From Fidelibacterota bacterium (GTDB lineage: Bacteria; Fidelibacterota; Marinisomatia; Marinisomatales; UBA1611): a DNA stretch of 53,179 nt. The position numbers were made by a program, and so were the translations under genes. Location: the NCBI GenBank assembly GCA_028101095.1, contig JAOHKG010000005.1, forward strand, positions 1 through 53,179. Reading direction: 5' to 3'. Shown here one piece after another: positions 7,600 through 17,182 of this stretch. The notes under the pieces are model-generated. The model saw only the letters and a list, made by a program, of their open reading frames with translations. It did no database searches and had not been told where the DNA came from. The stretch's first letter is position 1. Each line of letters starts with the position of its first letter.

Positions 7600-8823
7600 T
7601 CATGACATGATCCACTTACGCACTTCATTAAATGTGATTTTTTTACCATACAGTAAAATCGCAGTCCTGAAAACTTTTCCTGAAGCTTTTAACATAAATA
7701 AACAAGAAAAAATCATTAGTACACTTGTGTAAAACACTTCCATTAAGCTAACAGAATCAGTACCAATTCGTATAATCATCATGAACGGTGTTAAAGGTGG
7801 GATATAAGAGATTCCAACTGTGAATGCAGATTCAGGGTTTGTAATAAAATAAGATGCAAATGCGATTGGCAAGACAGCAACAAGGCTTATCATGCCACTA
7901 GATTGCTGAGCTTCTTGTTCGGAAGTGAAAAATGTTCCCATTGCGGCGAAAATAGATGCATAAAAAAAATAGCCAGTTACAAAAAAAATAAGAAACAGAG
8001 GAATTTGCGAGAGTTCAATGACCGCCATACCCCTAAAATAAGTGACGGATAGAGCAATTAATAGATAAAAAAGCATTTGAGTTAGTCCTAGGGCTCCCAA
8101 ACCAAAAATTTTTCCTCGCATTAATTCATCGGGAGTGACAGATGATAATAAGATTTCGATAGTTCTACTTGTACGTTCTTCCATCACCGATCTAAGGAGT
8201 AGTTGACCACTCATAAAAATAGTCATGAATAAAATCATTAAAAATAAATAAGGTACTAAAAAACTTGATAAGGTATCAACTTTTGAAGCTTCTCCAAGTT
8301 CATCAAGTTCGAATATTTCAAAATTGATCCTTCGACTCAATTCCCCGACTAATGAAGCATCTATTTTTTGATCAATCATCCTCTGTTCGATCACAACCGT
8401 ATTTAGCAACCTTCTTAAACTTGTATATATTTTAATATTACTTAATGAATTACTGAAGTATTTCACTCTTGTGGTATCTAATACGCCGAGAGGAATATCT
8501 AGATAGCCTGTGATTTTTTTTTCTTCCACAGCACTTAAAGCAGATTGATCACTAGAAAACTTTAAAAAAGAAAATTCAGACAGACCATTTTTCAACTTAA
8601 GAGATTCTCTAGCCTGGTCTTGAAACCTTTTGACTAGCGCTTCGTTTACATCATTATACCTTAAGCCAATTATTTTATTTTCATCTGGCTCAAGGTCCAT
8701 TAGTAATGATGGTAAATACATTACTCCACCCATAAAAAAAGGAAGTATAAATGTTGTTAAAATAAAAAGCTTTGTTTTAACTCGATTTACAAATTCCCAT
8801 TTCATGATTTTCCAAATTTGCAT
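7600..8823 (-). CDS. ABC-2 type transporter permease (NatB-like)
   Basis: This 407-residue permease has one N-terminal helix (about 20-40), a large extracytoplasmic segment (about 40-190), and five more helices between about 190 and 385. The motif RSVMEERTSRTIEILLSSV before the second half is characteristic of the NatB/YhaP group. That group exports Na+ or other small solutes with an ATPase partner. Its ATG overlaps the stop of the ATPase gene (TAATG at 8821-8825), so the two are translated together. The substrate is not shown by the sequence. Confidence 0.93.
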   Translation of the reverse strand: MQIWKIMKWEFVNRVKTKLFILTTFILPFFMGGVMYLPSLLMDLEPDENKIIGLRYNDVNEALVKRFQDQARESLKLKNGLSEFSFLKFSSDQSALSAVEEKKITGYLDIPLGVLDTTRVKYFSNSLSNIKIYTSLRRLLNTVVIEQRMIDQKIDASLVGELSRRINFEIFELDELGEASKVDTLSSFLVPYLFLMILFMTIFMSGQLLLRSVMEERTSRTIEILLSSVTPDELMRGKIFGLGALGLTQMLFYLLIALSVTYFRGMAVIELSQIPLFLIFFVTGYFFYASIFAAMGTFFTSEQEAQQSSGMISLVAVLPIAFASYFITNPESAFTVGISYIPPLTPFMMIIRIGTDSVSLMEVFYTSVLMIFSCLFMLKASGKVFRTAILLYGKKITFNEVRKWIMS

Positions 8824-9710
8824 TACCGAGACTCCCTTACTTCATCAATAAATATTTGCTCAAGAGTTGGGATTTTAACTTGGAAGGATTCAACATCAAC
8901 AATTTTATTTATCCAATTAAGAAATGATCGATGATCTTTTTTTACAATACCAGAAACAAAATTTTCTTTCACTATAACATTTTCTAAATAATTTTCAACT
9001 TTTTCAATATCAACCTTCCCATCGAATACAACCTCTATAGCTTTTGTCTTTTTTGAATCTTTTACAGCTCTCAATTCCCCCTCTAAGATTATTTTTCCTT
9101 TATTTATAAGCGATATGTTAGAGCAAAGCCTTTCAACCTGTTCCATTTGGTGCGTTGAAAAGATAATTGTTTTACCTGCTTGAGCTTTTTCTTGAATAAT
9201 TTCCTTAAGAAGTAATTGATTTATCGGATCTAAGCCCGTAAATGGTTCATCAAGAATTAAAAGGTCTGGATCATTTAATAGGGCAATTATAAATTGAACT
9301 TTTTGCTGATTACCTTTAGAAAGTTCTTCAATCTTTCTATTCTCTTGATTTTCAAGGCTAAACCGATTTAGCCAAGTTTTTGTATTTTCGTGAGCTTCAA
9401 ATTTATTGAAGCCCTTAAGCATTCCAAAATAACAAATAGTTTCTAACAACCTTTGTTTCTGATAAAGCCCTCTATCTTCTGGTAGATAACCTATCCGGGT
9501 ACGATCTTTTGAATTGATATCTTTTCCATTCAATTTTATAAAACCGGTATCAGGTTTTATAATCCCCATTATCATTCTAATAGTGGTTGTTTTCCCTGCA
9601 CCATTTGGCCCTAGAAATCCATAGATATCACCTTCATCTATTTTAAGTGATATACCTGCTACAGCTTTAATATTTCCATATTGCTTTACAAGATTGTTAA
9701 GAATTAGCAT
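8823..9710 (-). CDS. ABC transporter ATP-binding protein (NatA-like)
   Basis: This is a 295-residue cytoplasmic ATPase, taking the ATG at 9710. A GTG at 9737 would add nine residues but overlap the upstream gene by 26 bases. Walker A is GPNGAGKTT, the signature is LSKGNQQK, Walker B is LLILDEP, the H-loop is FSTH, and the stretch GYLPEDRGLY is typical of NatA proteins. A C-terminal domain of about 80 residues follows. It lies one base after the PafA-like gene and overlaps the permease gene, so it energises that permease. All catalytic motifs are intact, in contrast to the ATPase at 31173. Confidence 0.95.
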   Translation of the reverse strand: MLILNNLVKQYGNIKAVAGISLKIDEGDIYGFLGPNGAGKTTTIRMIMGIIKPDTGFIKLNGKDINSKDRTRIGYLPEDRGLYQKQRLLETICYFGMLKGFNKFEAHENTKTWLNRFSLENQENRKIEELSKGNQQKVQFIIALLNDPDLLILDEPFTGLDPINQLLLKEIIQEKAQAGKTIIFSTHQMEQVERLCSNISLINKGKIILEGELRAVKDSKKTKAIEVVFDGKVDIEKVENYLENVIVKENFVSGIVKKDHRSFLNWINKIVDVESFQVKIPTLEQIFIDEVRESR

Positions 9711-9711
9711 T

Positions 9712-11325
9712 TTAAATGTCCAGAGCTTTTCCGTCACAATATTCAGGAATGCCTATACCTAAATATTTAGCTATTGTTGGTGCAATATCTACTGTTTCTA
9801 CTTTTTTATGATTTTTATGTTTTTCGTAATTTTTATGTGAGAATATTAAAGGAACGTGGGTGTCATAATCATAGGGAGACCCATGAGAAGTACCATAAGG
9901 AGACCTATAAAGAAAATTTTCTTTTTGAATAACAAAAATTTCTGGACTTTTTGTCTCATGCAACATATTTTTTATTCTTCGTGTTATCTTATCTTGTTTT
10001 TTACTTTCAAGAATTTGAGCTTTATCAATAACAGCACCGATACCTTTTACGTTTAAAAGATGCTTTTTGACAATTAAAAAAATCTCATTTGGTAAAACAT
10101 TTTCTCTTTTTAAATCGTTCATATGCAGATAAAAATTTGAACCATCTCTATAATAAAACTTACGACCGTATTTTTCAATACACTCTTCATCAACCCAACT
10201 CAAAGCTTCATTCAAATGAGCTTTATTTATACGACCAGCTTCCTTGCCTTTTTCAACTAAATATTCTGGCAACGGTAAACCACCATGATCAGCCGTTAAA
10301 ATAAAAAGAACATTATCTAACCCTATAACTTTCTCAACATTTTGGATAAACTCTCCAAGGTAAATATCTAACTTGATAAATGCATCCATAGCTTCTTGTG
10401 AGTATGGTCCGTAATCATGAATAATCCAATCCATGGCGGATAGCCCAACGAACAATAAGTCAGTTTTATCTTTTTGACCTAAGTTTTCTTGAATGATCGC
10501 TTTTAAACTAAGTTTTAGAACCTCTTTCTCAAACCAAGGTCGACCCATGATTACTGAATTAGGGTCAGTTAATAAGTCAATTCCTATTGGAAATACTGGA
10601 GAGTAAGTATCGCTATTATATTCATCACTTTCACCATAGTAAAAATCAGCCCTAGAGTATTCTGTGTAAATTTTTTCATCTAAAGATCTAATCCAAAGTG
10701 AATCTTTGTATGTGGTAAAATCTAATTGACTATTATATTCGCTAACCCATTCAGGAAGTTTATCTCTATAAAAACTTGAAGTGATAAAATGTCCAGCTTG
10801 GTTATAATATAGCGGCAAGGTAGGGTTCTTACCTCCTAAAATACATGCTGTTCTATCCTTACCCCCAATCGAAATTACCTTAGAACTTGGAGAACTTTCT
10901 TGCAGCCAATCTCCTAAACCATAAGCATTATATCGGGAAAAAGACCTAGCCTTTCCTTTGGAAGAACCAACTACAACAGAATTTGGATCTTCAACACAAT
11001 TTATTTTTTTCTTTAAATCTCTATCATAAAAACTATTTCCAAGGACTCCAATCTTTCCAGGGTACTGACCAAAACCAATAGCCGCGTGTCCAGGTCCCGT
11101 AGCTGTATAGCTGTGTTCATGATGAGTATTGGAGTACCAAGCGCCATTATCAATCAACCATTTAAATCCTCCATTATAAATTTTTTCGTACCTAGTCAAA
11201 AGATCAGGTCTCATTTGGTCAACTACAATAGTAATAATTAGTTTAGCAGGCTTTTGATTTCCGGAGTTACAGGAAATATTAAAAAAGTATAAAAAAAGTA
11301 AAAGGCCTATATTTTTAAGCTTCAA
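9712..11325 (-). CDS. PafA-like alkaline phosphatase lipoprotein
   Basis: This 537-residue member of the alkaline phosphatase superfamily is predicted to release phosphate from monoesters outside the cytoplasm. The signal ends in NISC (Cys19), suggesting a lipoprotein. Active-site features match PafA: D36 in VVDQMRPD, nucleophile T76 in TATGPGHA, N97 in GVLGNSFYDR, the Lys/Arg pair in GGKDRTA, HDYGP, TADHGG, and a late metal His in GTSHGSPYDYD. The Lys/Arg pair is characteristic of the monoesterase branch. It starts with TTG at 11325, overlapping the tyrS TGA as TTGA. It is cotranscribed with tyrS and the NatAB exporter. No Pho-box was looked for with confidence. Confidence 0.88.
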   Translation of the reverse strand: MKLKNIGLLLFLYFFNISCNSGNQKPAKLIITIVVDQMRPDLLTRYEKIYNGGFKWLIDNGAWYSNTHHEHSYTATGPGHAAIGFGQYPGKIGVLGNSFYDRDLKKKINCVEDPNSVVVGSSKGKARSFSRYNAYGLGDWLQESSPSSKVISIGGKDRTACILGGKNPTLPLYYNQAGHFITSSFYRDKLPEWVSEYNSQLDFTTYKDSLWIRSLDEKIYTEYSRADFYYGESDEYNSDTYSPVFPIGIDLLTDPNSVIMGRPWFEKEVLKLSLKAIIQENLGQKDKTDLLFVGLSAMDWIIHDYGPYSQEAMDAFIKLDIYLGEFIQNVEKVIGLDNVLFILTADHGGLPLPEYLVEKGKEAGRINKAHLNEALSWVDEECIEKYGRKFYYRDGSNFYLHMNDLKRENVLPNEIFLIVKKHLLNVKGIGAVIDKAQILESKKQDKITRRIKNMLHETKSPEIFVIQKENFLYRSPYGTSHGSPYDYDTHVPLIFSHKNYEKHKNHKKVETVDIAPTIAKYLGIGIPEYCDGKALDI

Positions 11326-12536
11326 ATAAGAACCTTCAAGAATCTACGTTTGCCAATTTTTAAGATAACTTCTCCTTTAATTTTGAATTTAATTTCAAAA
11401 TTGATATCAGACACTAGTTGACCGTCAAGCCTTACAGCTCCTTGCTTTATCATTCGTCTCGCTTCACCTTTACTTTTTAATAACCCTGAGTTAAACATAA
11501 CATTGACAATTAATTCATCACTTTTACAACGATATTCTTTAATATCTTTAGGAATACCTTTTCCAACAACAATGCTATTGAAATACTCTTCTGCTTTTAA
11601 AGCAGCTTTTTGATTGTAGAAAAGAGTAATAATTCTTCTTGCTAAATCTCTTTTAATCTCCATCGGATTATTAGATGGACTTTTTAATTGTTTTTTTGCT
11701 TTTTCTAAAACCTCATTATCTACATCTGCAGCAAGAACTAACCATTTTAAGATCATATCGTCAGAAATCGATAGCGTTTTACCGTACATATCTTCGGGCT
11801 TATCATGAAGACCTATATGGTTACCATAAGACTTAGACATTTTTTCTACACCATCTGTTCCTTCAAGCAACGGTGTGGTGATAATACATTGTGGAGCTTG
11901 ACCATTACTTTTTTGTAAATCTCGGCCTACTAGAAGATTAAATTTTTGATCTGTCCCTCCTAATTCAACATCTGATTGTAATTCTACAGAGTCTTTACCT
12001 TGCGCTAGTGGATATAAAAATTCATGGATTAGAATTGGAATTTCTTGTTGAAATCTTCTTGTAAAATCATCACGCTCTAACATCCTTGCTACAGTATATG
12101 AACTAGCTAGAGAGACGACATCATTAAAATTCATTTTATTCAACCAACTTGAATTATAAACTACTTTAAGAGTTTTAGTATCAAGTATTTTATTAGATTG
12201 TTTCACATAACTTTCGGCATTTAATCTAGCTTCATTTAAGCTTAGTTGTGGTCTTGTTTTATTTCGACCTGAGGGATCTCCGATCATAGCTGTAAAATCA
12301 CCAATGACAAGTATTGCCTGGTGCCCTAAATCTTGAAAATGCCTTAATTTTCTAAGAACCACTCCATGCCCAATATGTAAATCAGGCCTACTTGGATCAC
12401 AACCTAATTTTATTTTCAAAGGTTTATTCGTGGTAATAGATTTTTGTAATTTTTTTTCTAACTCATCTTCAGGTAGAATTTCTTCTACACCCCTTCTAAT
12501 TAGTTCCATCTGCTTTGATACTGGTAAAAAGTTCAT
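11322..12536 (-). CDS. tyrS: Tyrosyl-tRNA synthetase
   Basis: This 404-residue class I synthetase charges tRNA-Tyr in the cytoplasm. The HIGH motif is exact (DLHIGHGVVLRKL, near residue 57) and KMSKS is exact (EKMSKSYGNHIGL, near residue 233). The C-terminal 65 residues form an S4 RNA-binding domain (SKGEARRMIKQGAVRLDG). The length and sequence style fit the TyrRS group with the compact linker. The ATG overlaps the smpB stop as TAATG, and the tyrS stop overlaps the start of the phosphatase gene. It is a single intact copy in this window. Confidence 0.97.
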   Translation of the reverse strand: MNFLPVSKQMELIRRGVEEILPEDELEKKLQKSITTNKPLKIKLGCDPSRPDLHIGHGVVLRKLRHFQDLGHQAILVIGDFTAMIGDPSGRNKTRPQLSLNEARLNAESYVKQSNKILDTKTLKVVYNSSWLNKMNFNDVVSLASSYTVARMLERDDFTRRFQQEIPILIHEFLYPLAQGKDSVELQSDVELGGTDQKFNLLVGRDLQKSNGQAPQCIITTPLLEGTDGVEKMSKSYGNHIGLHDKPEDMYGKTLSISDDMILKWLVLAADVDNEVLEKAKKQLKSPSNNPMEIKRDLARRIITLFYNQKAALKAEEYFNSIVVGKGIPKDIKEYRCKSDELIVNVMFNSGLLKSKGEARRMIKQGAVRLDGQLVSDINFEIKFKIKGEVILKIGKRRFLKVLI

Positions 12537-12982
12537 TACGCTCTTAAAGCCCTCTGGATATCTCTTTCAACATCTCTTTTTTTCTTACTTTCACGTTTAT
12601 CATGGAGTTTCTTCCCTTTAGCTAGACCAAATTCAAGTTTGATTAAACCATTTTTTAAATAGAGTTTTGTGGGAACAGCTGTCAGTCCTTTTTCAGCTAA
12701 CTTAGAACTAATTTTTTGAATTTCTTTTTTGTGAAGAAGTAATTTTCTATTTCTGACGGCAGTATGACCTTCAAATCCTGTATGGCTATAGCTAGATATA
12801 TGTGCACCTCTAAGCCACGCCTCACCTTTTCTTACAAGTACATAGGATTCTTTCAAGCTTGCTTTACCTTCACGAATACTTTTAACCTCACTCCCTCTCA
12901 GCTGAACCCCAGCTTCATAGGTTTCAAGTATATGATATTCATGAAAAGCTTTCTTGTTATTGGCAACGACGGTATTTTTCAT
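12536..12982 (-). CDS. smpB: SsrA-binding protein SmpB
   Basis: This 148-residue RNA-binding protein of trans-translation binds tmRNA and brings it to stalled ribosomes. Family landmarks are NKKAFHEYHILETYEAGVQL, GSEVKSIREGKASLKESYV, and the basic tail that folds into the decoding centre (LHDKRESKKKRDVERDIQRA). Length is typical. It is first in the operon with tyrS, the phosphatase and NatAB, and it is divergent from the DUF3524 gene across a 133-base promoter gap. No ssrA gene is visible in the window. Confidence 0.97.
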   Translation of the reverse strand: MKNTVVANNKKAFHEYHILETYEAGVQLRGSEVKSIREGKASLKESYVLVRKGEAWLRGAHISSYSHTGFEGHTAVRNRKLLLHKKEIQKISSKLAEKGLTAVPTKLYLKNGLIKLEFGLAKGKKLHDKRESKKKRDVERDIQRALRA

Positions 12983-13115
12983 TTATTTTTAATAACAAAA
13001 AATACAAGAATGATAGTTGCGAAACCATGGTTTTTAAATACCTAAAAAAACTTTTATATGCATTTACAGAAAACCCTGACTAATAAATGAAAAAGTTTTA
13101 CAAAATCATATAATT

Positions 13116-14249
13116 ATGTTAAAAATTTTATTGATAGAACCATATTATACTGGATCGCATAAAAAATGGGCTAACGATTACAGAAGACTAAGCAATCATA
13201 ACGTTAAAATATTATCTCTTAAAGGTCAATTTTGGAAATGGAGAATGCATGGAGGCGCAGTTACACTAGCCGATAAATTTAATAAAATAAATTGGAAACC
13301 AAACTTAATTATAGCCACAGATATGTTGGACTTTACAACATTTTTATCGCTTACTAGAAAAAAGACCTATAACATACCAGCGATCATCTATTTTCATGAA
13401 AACCAAATTTCCTACCCTTGGTCACCAAATGATATTGATGTTAAAAAAAATCGCGACTCACATTATGGATTTATCAATTACTCTTCTGCTTTATCTTCAG
13501 ATCATATACTATTCAACTCTAACTATCATATGAATACATTTATGAATGAACTTAATCCCTTTTTAAAAAACTTTCCGGATCATAACGAACTTGATTCTAT
13601 AAATATAATTAAAAGAAAATCTAAAACTCTGCATTTGGGTTTAGATTTAAAAAGATTTGATTTAAAGAAAATTAAAAAAAAAGAAAAACCCTCAATTTTG
13701 TGGAATCATCGGTGGGAGTATGACAAAAACCCAGAACTCTTTTTTTCAATCTTAGAAAAAGTGAAAAATGAAGGGTATAAATTTAACCTCATTGTCATAG
13801 GTGAGAACTTTAGCCAATCTCCAAAGATATTTGATAGAGCTAAAAAAGATTTCAAAGATGAATTAATTCATTGGGGTTATGCTAAAACATTTGAATTATA
13901 TGCAGAATTACTATGGAGAGCAGATATATTACCTGTAACCTCAAACCAAGAGTTTTTTGGAATAAGTGTTATGGAAGCAATATACTGTGGGAATTGGCCC
14001 ATTTTACCAAACCGGCTTACCTATCCTGAACTTTTACCTGAGGTGAATCATAAAGAGAATATATATCAGGATGAAAAAGATCTGTATAAAAAAATTATTA
14101 ATGCTATTGTTAATATAGAAAATATTAGAAAAACTAAATTATCATCAATTGCATCTAAATTTAGTTGGGATATAATGGTACCAGTGTATGATAATTTTTT
14201 TTCCAATGTTTCCTTAGAATATCAAATAGAAACCAATGATAAAAAATAA
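13116..14249 (+). CDS. DUF3524 glycosyltransferase, tRNA-queuosine mannosyltransferase family
   Basis: This 377-residue glycosyltransferase with two Rossmann-like halves belongs to the GTDC1/QTMAN family. The animal member adds mannose to queuosine in tRNA-Asp. The N-terminal DUF3524 block is clear (ILLIEPYYTGSHKKWAND, WKWRMHGGA, IYFHENQISYPW). The C-terminal GT-B part has LWNHRWEYDKNPELFF and TSNQEFFGISVMEAIYCG with the nucleotide-sugar-binding E-x7-E pattern. It is the first gene of a plus-strand pair, 14 bases before the flavoprotein gene. The tRNA role is inferred from the family; no queuosine biosynthesis gene is in the window. Confidence 0.85.
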   Translation: MLKILLIEPYYTGSHKKWANDYRRLSNHNVKILSLKGQFWKWRMHGGAVTLADKFNKINWKPNLIIATDMLDFTTFLSLTRKKTYNIPAIIYFHENQISYPWSPNDIDVKKNRDSHYGFINYSSALSSDHILFNSNYHMNTFMNELNPFLKNFPDHNELDSINIIKRKSKTLHLGLDLKRFDLKKIKKKEKPSILWNHRWEYDKNPELFFSILEKVKNEGYKFNLIVIGENFSQSPKIFDRAKKDFKDELIHWGYAKTFELYAELLWRADILPVTSNQEFFGISVMEAIYCGNWPILPNRLTYPELLPEVNHKENIYQDEKDLYKKIINAIVNIENIRKTKLSSIASKFSWDIMVPVYDNFFSNVSLEYQIETNDKK

Positions 14250-14263
14250 ATTGGTAACCTAAT

Positions 14264-15448
14264 TTGAAAAATTTTGATGTAATTATTATTGGAGCTGGTG
14301 CCGCGGGCCTATTGTGCGCAAGCGAAGCTTTAAAACGTAATAAGAGTGTTCTAATCATTGAAAAAGCTAATAAAGCGGGGAAAAAAATTCTTATTTCAGG
14401 AGGCGGGAGGTGTAATTTCACAAACTTAAACATCAACCCTGAAGTATATATATCAAAAAATATTCATTTTTGTAAATCAGCTTTATCACGTTTCTCACAG
14501 TGGGATATTATTGAATTATTTGAGTCTTTCAATCTATCCTGGAATGAAAAAAAGCTTGGTCAATTATTCTGTGATCAAAAATCAGGAGCAATTTTAAGTG
14601 CATTGCTTAAGCTATGTCAGGATGCACATATCGAGCTAAATATTCAACACATTACAATTAGTAAAGAACAATCGTATATAGTAAAAACCAGCAAGCATGA
14701 ATATCAAACAAATTCATTAGTCATCGCCACAGGTGGTCCAAGTATTCCTAAAATGGGTGCTAGTGATTTTGGGCTTAAGATAGCGAAACAATTTGGACTA
14801 AAGTCAATTCCTTTCAAAGCAGGTTTAGTGCCTTTTACTTTTCATCAAAAAGATATAAATAAATATTTTAAAAATCTACCAGGAATATCACTAGAAGTCT
14901 TAGTGACATGCAAAGGAATCACTTTTAGAGAAGGAATGCTCATCACTCATAAAGGTTTGAGCGGTCCAGCAATTCTTCAAATATCATCTTATTGGGAGAA
15001 AGATCAATTTATTAGTATCAATCTTTTACCAGATTTAAAGCTGGATGATTCCTTGATTCAATTGCAACAGAAACAAGGAAGTTTAATACTTCGAAATATA
15101 TTGAATGATTTATTTCCCAGGCGATTAGCCGAACGTTTCATAGAGATATTTGGAATTAAAGAACTATCAGGTAAAGCACTTACTGAGATAAAGAAACAAA
15201 ATCTAAAAGATTTTGGCTTTAAAATAAACAATTGGATTCTTACCCCTATTGGGACAGAAGGTATGCGAACAGCAGAAGTATGTATCGGAGGTGTTTCAAC
15301 TGATGAGTTATCCTCAAAAACAATGGAATCAAAAAAACAACCTGGTTTATATTTTATCGGAGAAACAGTTGATGTTACGGGTTGGCTCGGAGGTTATAAT
15401 TTTCAATGGGCGTGGTCATCTGGATGGGCCGCTGGTCAGAAAGTATAA
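14264..15448 (+). CDS. BaiN/HI0933-family flavoprotein (NAD(P)/FAD-dependent oxidoreductase)
   Basis: This 394-residue FAD enzyme starts with TTG at 14264. The dinucleotide-binding motif GAGAAGLLCA lies at about residues 10-19, followed by IEKANKAGKKILISGGGRCN, the family hallmark. The C-terminus has GYNFQWAWSSGWAAG, where the FAD-binding fold closes. The cellular reaction is unknown for most members; BaiN acts on bile-acid intermediates but this clade is broad. It follows the DUF3524 gene by 14 bases, so the two share a transcript; a functional link is not shown. The first methionine internal to the frame would delete the FAD motif, so TTG is needed. Confidence 0.92.
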   Translation: MKNFDVIIIGAGAAGLLCASEALKRNKSVLIIEKANKAGKKILISGGGRCNFTNLNINPEVYISKNIHFCKSALSRFSQWDIIELFESFNLSWNEKKLGQLFCDQKSGAILSALLKLCQDAHIELNIQHITISKEQSYIVKTSKHEYQTNSLVIATGGPSIPKMGASDFGLKIAKQFGLKSIPFKAGLVPFTFHQKDINKYFKNLPGISLEVLVTCKGITFREGMLITHKGLSGPAILQISSYWEKDQFISINLLPDLKLDDSLIQLQQKQGSLILRNILNDLFPRRLAERFIEIFGIKELSGKALTEIKKQNLKDFGFKINNWILTPIGTEGMRTAEVCIGGVSTDELSSKTMESKKQPGLYFIGETVDVTGWLGGYNFQWAWSSGWAAGQKV

Positions 15449-15462
15449 TTTAAATTATACTT
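15441..15462. terminator. Perfect 22-base palindrome over the flavoprotein stop codon
   Basis: The arms AAGTATAATTT and AAATTATACTT are adjacent with no spacer, and the TAA stop at 15446-15448 lies inside. It opens the 160-base gap between convergent genes. It may help end transcription of the plus-strand pair, but it has no GC-rich stem or T-tract. The rest of the gap (15463-15608) shows no other clear structure. Confidence 0.3.
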
Positions 15463-15608
15463 ATGTAGATCTATCAAATTGTATTATTTGAGATAAAACT
15501 CAGATTTAAGCTATTTTAAGAAATAATACTTAGCACAATAAATTAAAAAAGGATAACCAAAGTTATGGTAATCACATAATTACAAATTTTTATTGTATTT
15601 TTAGAGTG

Positions 15609-17069
15609 TCAGATTTCAAGTAAATCCAGAACTAACCTTACTCCCCAACCAGTTGCACTATTTTTAGGATTAATACTATCTGGTTTAACACCCCATGCCG
15701 TTCCTGCAATATCAAAATGTACCCATGGTATTTCGTTGCCAACAAATTCCTTTAAAAAAGCTGCTCCAGCAATAGTTCCAGCTTGGCCTGCTGCACCTGT
15801 ATTTTTCACATCTGCAATATTACTTTCTACCTGTTTACAAAATTCAGGCCATAATGGTAACTCCCAAACTTTTTCTCCTGTAGATTTAGATGATTTTTTA
15901 ACTTCATTAATTAAATTATCATCTGTGCCCATTATTCCCGTGGCAATATGACCAAGTGCCGCAAGCACGGCTCCGGTCAGAGTTGCAAAGTCTAAAATAT
16001 ATTCAGGATCATAGTGTTTTGAGGCATAAGATAGTGCATCTGAAAGGATTACTCTCCCTTCAGCATCGGTATTTAGAATTTCGATTGTTTTTCCATTATA
16101 TGCTTTAAGAATATCACCCGGTTTATATGCTTTCCCACCTAATAAATTTTCCGTAGAAGGTATTATACCGACAATATTCATTTTAGGCTTCAGAGCTGCA
16201 ATTGCTTTAAAAACACCTAAAACAACAGTTGATCCACACATATCATATTTCATTTCATCCATTTTTCCAGCTGATTTTATAGATATCCCTCCAGCATCAA
16301 AAGTTAGACCTTTCCCAACAAGCACTTTAGGTTTTTCTTGTTCTCCCCCCATATACTCCATAATAATAAATTTTGGAGGCTCATCTGTTCCTTGAGAAAC
16401 TCCTGCAAGTCCGCCCATTCCCATCTCTGTAAATTCTTTTCTATCAAAAACAGTCAATTTCATACCACCTTCAGTTGCTATCTCTTTTGCTACTTCTGCT
16501 AATTTACTTGGAGTAGAAATATTACCTGGGTGGTTTCCTAGATCACGAGCAAGGCAAACAGATTTTCCTATTTCAAAACCTTTTTTGATAAGATCACTAT
16601 CACAGCCAACAATTGTAACCGATTTTAATTTAGAACTCTTTTGGTTTTTAGTTTTGTAGCCAAGAAACTCATAACTACCCAATACTAAACCTTCACCAAT
16701 AGACTGGCAATGCTTAACATTCCCGCTACATAGACACTCCATAGCAAAAGAGTTTTTACCTTTAGTAATAGCTAATCTTGAGGCATTTCCTGATACAATT
16801 CTTGCGACATTACCATCATAGTTTTTTTTACTTCCCAAGCCAATAAGTACTAATATTTTACTATCATAATAAAAGGTATGACTTGTTCCAACTTTACCAT
16901 TAACATCTCCTGATTCAATAGCTTTTGTGAAAATATGTTTGGTGGAAGAGTCAATGAGTTTAGCTTGTGGTGACAATGTTTTTTCTTCATATACACCTGT
17001 AACAATAAGATCTTCAGATGTTGTATTCCAATCACTATTAGACAAGTTGATATTTGTAATATGATTCAT
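15609..17069 (-). CDS. pepA: Leucyl aminopeptidase (M17 family, PepA-like)
   Basis: This 486-residue cytosolic di-metal aminopeptidase removes N-terminal residues from peptides. The metal and catalytic segments are intact: VGKGLTFDAGGISIKSA (metal Lys and Asp, with catalytic Lys in the second part), MKYDMCGS, and NTDAEGRVILSDAL (metal Asp/Glu and catalytic Arg). The N-terminal macro-like domain spans residues 1-160 and the C-terminal catalytic domain 165-486, a standard length. It is a single gene with its own promoter region (17070-17182), shared divergently with the next gene. Confidence 0.96.
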   Translation of the reverse strand: MNHITNINLSNSDWNTTSEDLIVTGVYEEKTLSPQAKLIDSSTKHIFTKAIESGDVNGKVGTSHTFYYDSKILVLIGLGSKKNYDGNVARIVSGNASRLAITKGKNSFAMECLCSGNVKHCQSIGEGLVLGSYEFLGYKTKNQKSSKLKSVTIVGCDSDLIKKGFEIGKSVCLARDLGNHPGNISTPSKLAEVAKEIATEGGMKLTVFDRKEFTEMGMGGLAGVSQGTDEPPKFIIMEYMGGEQEKPKVLVGKGLTFDAGGISIKSAGKMDEMKYDMCGSTVVLGVFKAIAALKPKMNIVGIIPSTENLLGGKAYKPGDILKAYNGKTIEILNTDAEGRVILSDALSYASKHYDPEYILDFATLTGAVLAALGHIATGIMGTDDNLINEVKKSSKSTGEKVWELPLWPEFCKQVESNIADVKNTGAAGQAGTIAGAAFLKEFVGNEIPWVHFDIAGTAWGVKPDSINPKNSATGWGVRLVLDLLEI

Positions 17070-17182
17070 ATTATTCCTTATGTATTTAAATTTTATATTT
17101 ATGGCAAATATTGTATAACTAAAGTTAAGATAATCTCAGAATTATTTGAACATTGTTCTAGTTTTGAAAATAATAATACATT

